This document shows, in pieces, positions 17,801 to 24,908 of a stretch of 64,000 nucleotides of DNA. Both the position numbers and the translations under genes were made by a program. The notes beneath the pieces were generated by a model. It saw only the letters and a program-made list of their open reading frames with translations. It was not told where the DNA came from and made no database searches. The DNA comes from Agaribacillus aureus (GTDB lineage: Bacteria; Bacteroidota; Bacteroidia; Cytophagales; Cyclobacteriaceae): NCBI GenBank assembly GCA_030442055.1, contig JAUJEB010000001.1:1798001-1862000 (forward strand). The letters are read 5' to 3'. Every line of letters begins with the position of its first letter. Position 1 is the stretch's first letter.

Positions 17801-19127
17801 CGTGGACGCGTTGTGCGAAAACTTTAACGAGTTGGCCAAGCGGCAAAGAATTAACTTTATCGTTGAATACAGTCAAACGATCCGCACCTGGTTCGATGCC
17901 GAGATGATCGAGCGGATTGTCTTCAATTTACTTTCCAATGCCTTCAAGTTTACACCGGAAGGGGGAGAAATAATCGTGAAAGTAGAAAAAAGGAAATCCT
18001 ATGTCCGCCTGGAAGTGAAAGACTCGGGGATTGGCATACCCAAGGAAATACAGGAACACCTATTTGAACGGTTCGCTCAAACCCATAGAAAAAGCGGCGC
18101 GGGATCTGGTATTGGCCTTTCTTTTACCAAAAGCCTGGTAGAAATGCATCACGGTAACATTACCTTTTACTCCCATGAAAAAGTCGGCACTAATTTTATC
18201 GTCGAATTACCCGCCTCAAAGGGGGTATTCAGTGAGGAAGAAATGCTGGATGGGCAACCTACCCCACTGGTAATTGAAGAAAAAACAGATTGGCTGGTGA
18301 CGACGCCTCCCAAAACTACTGCCGCCATTCAACCATTTGACCCCGATGAATACAGCCTGCTGCTGGTGGAAGATAATGAGGATATTTTATATTTCCTCCA
18401 GGAGCACTTAAAAGACTATTATAACATATATCCAGCCCACGATGGTGAAGAGGCGCTGCGGATTTGCCTGCAAAAAAATATCGACCTTGTCATCAGTGAT
18501 GTAATGATGGAGGGAATGAATGGTTTTGAGTTCTGCGAAAACTTAAAAAAAGACGAGCGTATCAATCATATTCCCATTATTTTACTCACAGCAAAAGACT
18601 CGCCGGAATTTAAGATCAAGGGCTATTCATTGGGCGCAGACGCTTATATTCCAAAGCCATTCCGCCTCGACGAATTAGAAACCCGCCTGGCCGCACTGAT
18701 CGCTTCCAGAAGAAAAATTATCAGTAAATTTAAAAACAGCATTGACCTCTCCCCTTCGGAGGTATCATTGACCACCATTGATCAAAAATTCCTGAAGCGC
18801 GTTATGAAAGTAATTGAAGCTCACATTCACTCCCCGGAATTTTCTGTCGAATTGCTGGCCAGGGAATGTGGACTATCACAGCTCCACCTGAACAAAAAAT
18901 TGAAGGTATTGATAGGCCACACCGCTAATATCTTCATCAGAAGTATGCGGCTCAAGCGGGCTGCCCAGTTGTTGCAAAAAAACATGTATTCTGTAGCGGA
19001 GATTATGCAGGAGGTTGGATTTAACGATGCCAAATATTTCCGGAGCTGTTTTAAGAAAGAGTTTTCCATGACGCCATCGGATTATCAAAAAGCCCACGCC
19101 ACCGACATGGAGGAGGAAAAGATCTGA
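14892..19127 (+). CDS. Hybrid two-component system sensor/AraC response regulator (HTCS)
   Basis: This single protein of about 1411 residues senses a glycan fragment in the periplasm and activates transcription. Domains in order: a signal peptide/membrane start (about 15-45); fourteen or so two-component propeller repeats with the pattern D-x-x-G-x-I-W-I-G-T (about 50-740); a Y_Y_Y domain (about 740-820); a membrane helix (NWAIAIYVLLVVVGLWFF); HisKA with His898 in NISHEFRTPLTLIVG; HATPase_c (NLLSNAFKFTPEGG; DSGIGIP); a receiver with phospho-acceptor Asp1203 (LVISDVMMEGMNG); and a C-terminal AraC HTH (MRLKRAAQLLQKN). The frame is open from a TTG at 14874. I chose the ATG at 14892; ATGs at 14901 and 14904 are also possible. 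It is divergent from the susC operon, its most likely target. Confidence 0.95.
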   Translation: MNSMMESRFINSGIFLGPGAPGRPFMFLLIFLVYHGALSQSIHDSFEIYSTKNGLSQNDVRCLYQDSKGYIWIGTHDGLNRFDGYTFKTYRKELQKPNSINSNLISCIAEDQYGNLWIGTDDEGISKFDRNSGIFTHFKNTYNNPSQITDNHTMCIMVDKNGDVWFGTSNGLNKLSPGYNGDSTQILKMTYDPDRYDGISHNNVMSLHQDNRGNIWVGSLNGLSRYIDNNRNDSPQFMHYDTGPRSPISDIVETDSSLLIVSTFIYKLPFSEINKSNPRFTRISNINCSKILPSKEGNIWCTSHFGVNVLEYKGATAQLKTHFTSHRVNTNSLSKDITTAIIKDYSGIIWIGTNGGGVNLYNPNKKKFRHYRRSKELGSLSYNKIRSILEDSQKNLWIGTEGGGLNYLDHLDSHNYENGFVHYDVTANRNFENYVFSLAELKTEKENFILFGSGYPTIFRIGKTADMARGIFEGIDHGMNPRKSVFAIFKDRDNNIWIGTYSEGIFHYKLDENGMVTESLHFTYDRNNPSGISSNIIRSINQDHKGNIWIGTDSGLNKLVPEEQIKKSPKFIHYIHRDADPHSISHDYILPIFVSRQGQVWIGTMGGGLNKVIKGDLPDNDQFMSYDSRDGLPNNVVKAILEDDDENLWISSNKGLTRFSPATEQITNYGLSDGLQDYEFSELAAYKRSNGELIFGGVNGFNAFYPREIQSDSFNVEVVFGELQVVNKEIGIGELHNNRVILKKDINQTEKIVLNYAENSFSVSFAALHYAAPNQNKYAYMLEGFDKDWIYTTAQNRIAKYTNLSPGDYILKVKASNSDNHWSNREIKLNFIIKPPIWRTNWAIAIYVLLVVVGLWFFRKFTLITNARKNQFLIEHFEKEKIEELSKLKLRFFTNISHEFRTPLTLIVGFIERLKNSKISITETDKRNYYQHIHRNSLVLLRLINQLLDFRKMEQGKMKLQVAEGDLTEYVDALCENFNELAKRQRINFIVEYSQTIRTWFDAEMIERIVFNLLSNAFKFTPEGGEIIVKVEKRKSYVRLEVKDSGIGIPKEIQEHLFERFAQTHRKSGAGSGIGLSFTKSLVEMHHGNITFYSHEKVGTNFIVELPASKGVFSEEEMLDGQPTPLVIEEKTDWLVTTPPKTTAAIQPFDPDEYSLLLVEDNEDILYFLQEHLKDYYNIYPAHDGEEALRICLQKNIDLVISDVMMEGMNGFEFCENLKKDERINHIPIILLTAKDSPEFKIKGYSLGADAYIPKPFRLDELETRLAALIASRRKIISKFKNSIDLSPSEVSLTTIDQKFLKRVMKVIEAHIHSPEFSVELLARECGLSQLHLNKKLKVLIGHTANIFIRSMRLKRAAQLLQKNMYSVAEIMQEVGFNDAKYFRSCFKKEFSMTPSDYQKAHATDMEEEKI

Positions 19128-19267
19128 TCTACCAGCTTTCCCCTTGTGTGCTATCTGAATGTCTTGCGATCAAAAGAGATTGCTATCAAGGCAGCATATA
19201 CCAATTGTTTCCGGATAAGACCTCTCAAGGAATCTTTTATTTTCATTTAAATTGTAATTTTCATTAA

Positions 19268-19339
19268 AACTACATTTAAGGTAAAAAAGTAAAGCCAAAC
19301 CTTGCAACGAAAAATTATATTAACTACATTTAAGGTAAA
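19268..19339. promoter_or_regulatory. Duplicated 18-base operator upstream of padR
   Basis: AACTACATTTAAGGTAAA occurs identically at 19268-19285 and 19322-19339, 54 bases apart. The core TACATTTAAGGTA is an imperfect palindrome (TAC, TT, AA and GTA match symmetrically). This is the shape expected for a winged-helix PadR dimer. The second copy ends 10 bases before the padR start codon, so bound repressor would block its own transcript and the whole permease array. TACATTTA inside the repeat also resembles a -7 element. Confidence 0.65.
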
Positions 19340-19349
19340 TAATAAATTT

Positions 19350-19679
19350 ATGAGTAAACATCATCTTGGAGAATTTGAAGAAATTGTGATGCTTACCGTG
19401 GCCATTTTATACGACGAAGCATACGGCATTGCCATTATCGATGAGATGGAGGAGCGATTAGGGCGAAAGGTAAGTATTGGCGCTTTGCAAACGGTTTTGC
19501 GAAGATTAGAGAAAAAAGGATACCTATCCTCCCGGTTTGGCGAAGCCACTAAAATGCGGGGTGGGAAGCGAAAGCGGTATTTTACTTTGACATCCTATGG
19601 AAAAAAAGTATTAACTGCGGTAAAAGAACAGCGGGTAGGCTTGTGGAATGCCATCCCAAAGCTTGTTTTTAATGAATAG
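19350..19679 (+). CDS. PadR-family transcriptional regulator
   Basis: This is a 109-residue winged-helix repressor. It begins SKHHLGEFEEIVMLTVAILY, has the DNA-binding pattern VSIGALQTVLRRLEKKGYL, and a wing with RGGKRKRYFTLT. The short length, without a long C-terminal coiled coil, fits the PadR-s2 type found beside FtsX-type permeases. A TTG 48 bases upstream is in frame, but the ATG at 19350 starts at the usual position. Its stop (TAG, 19677-19679) is two bases before the first permease start, so it heads the seven-gene array. The duplicated operator upstream suggests autoregulation. The inducer is unknown. Confidence 0.92.
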   Translation: MSKHHLGEFEEIVMLTVAILYDEAYGIAIIDEMEERLGRKVSIGALQTVLRRLEKKGYLSSRFGEATKMRGGKRKRYFTLTSYGKKVLTAVKEQRVGLWNAIPKLVFNE

Positions 19680-19681
19680 TC

Positions 19682-22294
19682 ATGGCCAATAAAAATCAGC
19701 TAAAACCACCCAACTGCTTTCTTCGGTTTTTCCGCTGGTACTGCCATCCGGATTATCAGGAGGATATTGAAGGAGATTTATTGGAAAGGTTTGAAAATCG
19801 AGTGCAAGAATCGGGGGTTTCAAAAGCAAAGTGGCTTTTTATCAAGGATGTATTACTACTGTTCAGGCCAGGAATCCTGGCTAAATTTTCAATAACCTAT
19901 ATCAACAAAGGAATGCTGAGAAATTTTATGACGGTTTCCTTTCGGAATCTCCTTCGGAATAAAACTTATGCCACGATCAATGTAACTGGATTGTCTCTGG
20001 CGTTGGGTATTGCCATCGCGCTTTTTTCAATTGTAAGATTTGAAAAAAGCTTTGACACCTACCATAAAAATGCTGATCGCTTATTTCAAATTGTGCAGTA
20101 TAGTGAGGGGAGCAGTGGATCAAATTCTCATACACCTTACGGGGCTATCTATGCGCTCAGAGAAGAGATTCCTGAAGTAGAATTCGCAGGGGCCATTTTA
20201 AAGGATGACCCTCAGGTCATCGAGGTGGAGAATCAAAAACTAAAACAGCCCCATACTTATTTTATTGAACCGGATATCTTGAAAATGCTTGATGTGGATT
20301 GGATCTACGGATCTCCCGAAACATCTCTTTCAGGACCTTACCAGGCCGTGCTCGATGTAGAAACTGCGGAAAGGCTTTTTGGAGACCTTAAAAAAGAAAG
20401 TGCGCTTGGGAAAGTAATAAGCTACGACAATAAGTATGACATGAAAGTGTCAGGAATCGTTCAAAAATCCCCTACCAATTCTGAATTCCAGTTCAAAATG
20501 CTATTGTCCATGGCTACCCGCAGACAGGATCCAAAGTGGTATGAAACCAGTGCCAACTGGGAGGGAGGACATTCCTGGCATCACGGCTACGTGCAGCTTA
20601 AAGAAGGGGTGCGCAAAGAAGTGGTAGAAGAAAAGTTAAACAAAATTTACGCTGTACAGGATCAATACCATCACCGGAAAAGCTTTGGCTTTGTGGACTT
20701 GAAGTATGCCCATTTCAATCAGTATAATGACTCCTACAACTACGACACCCCGGCCTGGCTTCTGGGTACGCTTACCTATGTCGGACTGTTTCTCATTCTG
20801 ATCGCCTGCATCAATTTTATTAACCTTGCTACGATCCAGGCCACTCATAGATATAAGGAGATTGCCATAAGGAAAGTGATGGGCAGTAGCAGGAATTTTT
20901 TAATTGGCCAGTTTATGATTGAAACCGGCCTAATTGTAGCTGTTTCTATGCCATTAGCGGTCCTGCTTGCTCAAATCATTATCAATGCTTCTGATAGACT
21001 TCTCACCACGCAAATAGCCCACGTTTCCATTTGGGATGTAAATTTCTTCCTCTTTTTGCTAGGTTCGGGAATTGCCATCACATTGCTGGCTGGTTTCTAT
21101 CCTGCTTTCATTTTTTCCCGCTTTCGGCCAATCCGGATCTTAAGAAGTAAACTATCTACGCTTTCTTCCAGAAAAGTCACCCTACGACACGTAATGGTCA
21201 TAAGCCAGTTTGTTATTGCCCAGACCTTGGTCATTATCATTATCGTAAGCACGAAGCAGATGCGCCATTTCTATTCTGCGGATCTGGGCTTTAATCAAGA
21301 GGCTATAGTAACGGTAAATATGCCGGAAAAAGGTAATAAAGAAAAAAGAGAGCGACTTCGCAGTCAACTACTGCGTCATCCTGAAATTCTGGAAGTAACT
21401 TTTGGGCTCACAGCACCAGCTACTCGTACTGACCAATGGTGGTCTGGCATAAAACACCCGGGTGCTCCGGAAGATTTTGGTTGTCGTATTCAATTTGTCG
21501 ATAACAACTACCTCGATTTTTATGGATTAGAACTTATAGCTGGTCGCGGCTTTTTGCCATCAGATACCGGACGACACACCATCGTGAACGAACTCGCCGT
21601 CAGGGAAATGGGGTTTACCAATGCGGAGGAGGCGCTTGGTGAAGTAATTGAAGGTTGGCCAGGTCGGCTTTCTATTATTGGAGTGATCAAGGATTTTCAC
21701 TCCCAAAGCCTGAAAGACGATATTGTGGCCCATGCTTACCTGAATAATTCCTGGAATTTCAAGACTGCAAGCATCAAACTATCTCCTCACAATATGCAGA
21801 AAGGGATGGAGCATATTGAAGCATACTGGTCTCAACTGTTTCCCAAAAACTACTTTGAATTCCAATTTTTATCTGAGGACCTAAAAAGGTTTTACGAAAG
21901 TGAACGCAAATTTTCTAATTTCCTTGGACTGTTTGCTATTGCCGGTATCCTGATCGGCATTATGGGGTTGTACGGATTGATCAACTTTGTCTGTATAAGC
22001 AAGACGAAGGAGATTGGCATTCGCAAGGTATTAGGTTCCACCTTGACAGGGATTGTAGTGACCTTGTCGGGAGGTTTCTTCAAACTTGTCCTGATCGCTT
22101 TCATATTCGCTTCAGCGCTAGGTTGGTATTTGATGGATTCATTTCTGCAAAATTATGCTTACCGGATAACGGTAGGATGGGAGATTTTTGCATTGGCAGC
22201 ACTGATATCGGTGGGAGTTGCTTCAATTCCTATAAGTTCGCAGGCCGTAAAAGCCGCTGTGAGAAACCCTGTAGACGCCTTGCGAAATGAATAA
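19682..22294 (+). CDS. Permease-prefix FtsX/MacB-type orphan permease, unit 1
   Basis: This is an 870-residue inner-membrane protein and the first of six tandem paralogues. A cytoplasmic prefix domain of about 80 residues (FLRFFRWYCHPDYQEDIEGD; LLLFRPGIL) precedes two FtsX modules. Each module has a MacB-like periplasmic domain and membrane helices, about eight helices in total. The cytoplasmic FtsX motifs read KEIAIRKVMGS (first module) and KEIGIRKVLGS (second). The second periplasmic domain has the shared GVIKDFHSQSL. Unit 1 has the most divergent prefix of the six and starts MANKNQ rather than MNK. No ATP-binding domain is present. Classical MacB homologues need a separate ATPase; none is encoded nearby. 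Confidence 0.9.
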   Translation: MANKNQLKPPNCFLRFFRWYCHPDYQEDIEGDLLERFENRVQESGVSKAKWLFIKDVLLLFRPGILAKFSITYINKGMLRNFMTVSFRNLLRNKTYATINVTGLSLALGIAIALFSIVRFEKSFDTYHKNADRLFQIVQYSEGSSGSNSHTPYGAIYALREEIPEVEFAGAILKDDPQVIEVENQKLKQPHTYFIEPDILKMLDVDWIYGSPETSLSGPYQAVLDVETAERLFGDLKKESALGKVISYDNKYDMKVSGIVQKSPTNSEFQFKMLLSMATRRQDPKWYETSANWEGGHSWHHGYVQLKEGVRKEVVEEKLNKIYAVQDQYHHRKSFGFVDLKYAHFNQYNDSYNYDTPAWLLGTLTYVGLFLILIACINFINLATIQATHRYKEIAIRKVMGSSRNFLIGQFMIETGLIVAVSMPLAVLLAQIIINASDRLLTTQIAHVSIWDVNFFLFLLGSGIAITLLAGFYPAFIFSRFRPIRILRSKLSTLSSRKVTLRHVMVISQFVIAQTLVIIIIVSTKQMRHFYSADLGFNQEAIVTVNMPEKGNKEKRERLRSQLLRHPEILEVTFGLTAPATRTDQWWSGIKHPGAPEDFGCRIQFVDNNYLDFYGLELIAGRGFLPSDTGRHTIVNELAVREMGFTNAEEALGEVIEGWPGRLSIIGVIKDFHSQSLKDDIVAHAYLNNSWNFKTASIKLSPHNMQKGMEHIEAYWSQLFPKNYFEFQFLSEDLKRFYESERKFSNFLGLFAIAGILIGIMGLYGLINFVCISKTKEIGIRKVLGSTLTGIVVTLSGGFFKLVLIAFIFASALGWYLMDSFLQNYAYRITVGWEIFALAALISVGVASIPISSQAVKAAVRNPVDALRNE

Positions 22295-24908
22295 AAACCC
22301 CTCCCCACCGAAACTCCCCCTCCGCTTCTTCCGCTGGTACTGCCATCCGGATTACAGAGAAGATATTGAGGGCGATTTATTAGAAAGGTTTGAGAGAAGG
22401 GTGCAAGAAAAAGGAGCAAATGCGGCCAAATGGCTATTCTTCACGGATGTTATACGGCTTTTCCGGCCGGGGATTATCCGGTCCTGGGAACCTGGTCAGT
22501 CATTTAATAATTATAGTATGTTTAAAAATTACTTTAAGATCACCTGGAGAAGCCTCTTAAAACAAAAGTTGTATACTTTCATCAATATTGGAGGCTTGGC
22601 GGTTGGACTGACTTGTTTTATCCTGATCTTTCTTTATGTACAACACGAACTCTCTTACGACCGGTTTTATGAAAACGCTGACCGGATTTATCGTATTTAT
22701 CAAAAACAGGAGGGAAATTTCCATTTGGGTTCGGATTACTTTACACTTAGCCCAGCACCCCTGGCTACCACACTTACAAAAGAATTTCCGGAAGTAACTC
22801 ATGCTACGTCTATAGCGGAGGAAACAGCATTACTAGGGCATGAAGAAAACCACTACTGGGAAAAAGGACTTTGGGCAGACGCTAGCTTTTTTGAAGTTTT
22901 CACTTATCCTTTTGTATATGGAAACCCTAAAACTGCCCTTGTAAAACCTGAAAGTATAGTGCTTACCGCGTCGTTGTCACAAAAGATTTTTGGCGCCAGG
23001 AATCCGGTTGGGCAATCATTAATTTTTCAAAATGGCGATCCCTATACGGTTACAGGTGTCATAAAGGATCCGCCGGTTAATACCTCTTTTAAGTTCTCGT
23101 TTATTAGCTGTTTGCTATCGCATAAGCGATATATGTGGGCTTTTAAAAATGCACGATGGGGCAGTAATTCATTCCATGCTTTCTTTACAATGGCTGAGCA
23201 TGCTGATCCACTCCAGCTTCAAAATAAGCTCCCTGCCATGTATGAAAAATACAAGGGAAATAATAAGAATTACCCTTTCCGAGATACTTACTTTGTACAG
23301 CCCTTATCTGAAATTCACCTGGAAACCAAAGCTAATTTTGATATCGGATTAAAAGGTAACGCCAAATATTTATCTCTGTTATCGTTGATTGCGGTAGTAG
23401 TCTTACTGCTGGCTTGTGTCAATTATATGAATTTGGCTGTAGCCTGTTCAATTAAACGGGCGCGTGAAATAGGTTTGAGGAAGGTGATCGGGGCAGTACG
23501 TTGGCAATTGATCGGGCAATTTATAGGAGAATCAGTGTTAATCGCATGCTTAGGTCTTTTATTGGCAATAGGATTAACGTATTTTTTAACCCCGGTTTTC
23601 GGTCACCTGCTAGAGCGTCCAATTGAATTAAATTTAATTGAAAATACATTGCTGATACCCGGCCTGGTAGTGCTGGTTGTGGTTGTAGGCATCTTGTCGG
23701 GAAGTTATCCCGCATTCTTTATGTCTTCCCTTCGCCCCGTCCAGGTACTCAAAGGCAAAATAAATGGGCGATTTTCCGGTATGAAAATACAAAGTTGGTT
23801 AATTGTAGGGCAATACGCCATGGCTATTGTTTTGGTTATCAGCAGCTTGGTAATCTATCAGCAGTTTAGGTTTATTCAGCAGAAAGAATTGGGTTATAAC
23901 AAGGAACACATTGTAACCATTCCAATTCGGGGTAACCGGCTCAGAGAAAATCTTGAAGTAATCAAAAATGAATGGTTAAGCAATACTCAAATCCTGGGTG
24001 TGGCCACTTCAACCCAGCTACCTACAAACATAAGATCAAGTACCATAATCAATGATCATGACGATCGCAAAGAAAATGATCTTTCTATCTATGAAACGGG
24101 TGTAGACTACGATTATCTGGAAGTTTTCAACATGGAGCTAATCGCAGGGCGTAACTTTTCATCCGATTCAAAAACAGATCCAACCTACCGGCATATAATC
24201 AACGAAACTGCAGCCAAGGCCTTAGGCTGGACACCAGAAGAGGCAATTGGCAATCAATTTGTTGAAGCATCCAACAAAGGCGCTAAAACTGTGATTGGTG
24301 TTGTAAAAGACTTCCATATGCACTCCATGCACATGGCCATTGCGCCCTTGATGATCCGGCTGAATACAAGCCACTCCGGTTTCTTATCAGTCAAAATACA
24401 GCCTGATAACTTAAGTGAAACCCTGGCCATTTTAGAAACTTCCTTCAAAAAATATTCTCCTTATCCGTTTGAATACAAGTTTCTAGACGAGCAATTCGAT
24501 CAACTCTATAAGGCAGAGTTACGATTAGGTGAAATGTTTGTTTTTTTTACGGTGATTTCCATCCTTATTGCGTCCATGGGACTTTTCGGACTGGCTGCTT
24601 TCACAGCCGGTCAGAGAACAAAAGAGATTGGTATCCGCAAAGTTTTAGGAGCCTCAGTGCAAGGTATTGTAGGCATTCTAGCCAAAGATTTCCTAAAAAT
24701 GGTCTTGGCAGGTTTCCTTCTTGCCATTCCTGTTGCCTGGTATTTCATGCACCAATGGTTGGCAGATTTTGCTTATCGAATAGAAATGGAATGGTGGATG
24801 TTTGCCATGGCCGGCTTTGCAGCCATGGTCATTGCTTTATTCACTATTAGCTCTCAATCCATCAAAGCAGCCTTAACCAATCCCGTAGATTCTCTTAAAA
24901 ATGAATAA
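22287..24908 (+). CDS. Permease-prefix FtsX/MacB-type orphan permease, unit 2
   Basis: This is an 873-residue paralogue of unit 1. Its start codon lies inside the stop region of unit 1 (shared bases ATGAATAA), which implies reinitiation. The prefix reads LPLRFFRWYCHPDYREDIEG, then a first helix at about 98-120, a MacB-like periplasmic domain to about 365, three helices with REIGLRKVIGA between, a second periplasmic domain with VVKDFHMHSM, and three helices with KEIGIRKVLGA. Its first 114 bases are almost identical to those of unit 3 although the remaining proteins are only distantly similar. The transported or mechanically handled substrate is unknown. Confidence 0.9.
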   Translation: MNKNPSPPKLPLRFFRWYCHPDYREDIEGDLLERFERRVQEKGANAAKWLFFTDVIRLFRPGIIRSWEPGQSFNNYSMFKNYFKITWRSLLKQKLYTFINIGGLAVGLTCFILIFLYVQHELSYDRFYENADRIYRIYQKQEGNFHLGSDYFTLSPAPLATTLTKEFPEVTHATSIAEETALLGHEENHYWEKGLWADASFFEVFTYPFVYGNPKTALVKPESIVLTASLSQKIFGARNPVGQSLIFQNGDPYTVTGVIKDPPVNTSFKFSFISCLLSHKRYMWAFKNARWGSNSFHAFFTMAEHADPLQLQNKLPAMYEKYKGNNKNYPFRDTYFVQPLSEIHLETKANFDIGLKGNAKYLSLLSLIAVVVLLLACVNYMNLAVACSIKRAREIGLRKVIGAVRWQLIGQFIGESVLIACLGLLLAIGLTYFLTPVFGHLLERPIELNLIENTLLIPGLVVLVVVVGILSGSYPAFFMSSLRPVQVLKGKINGRFSGMKIQSWLIVGQYAMAIVLVISSLVIYQQFRFIQQKELGYNKEHIVTIPIRGNRLRENLEVIKNEWLSNTQILGVATSTQLPTNIRSSTIINDHDDRKENDLSIYETGVDYDYLEVFNMELIAGRNFSSDSKTDPTYRHIINETAAKALGWTPEEAIGNQFVEASNKGAKTVIGVVKDFHMHSMHMAIAPLMIRLNTSHSGFLSVKIQPDNLSETLAILETSFKKYSPYPFEYKFLDEQFDQLYKAELRLGEMFVFFTVISILIASMGLFGLAAFTAGQRTKEIGIRKVLGASVQGIVGILAKDFLKMVLAGFLLAIPVAWYFMHQWLADFAYRIEMEWWMFAMAGFAAMVIALFTISSQSIKAALTNPVDSLKNE

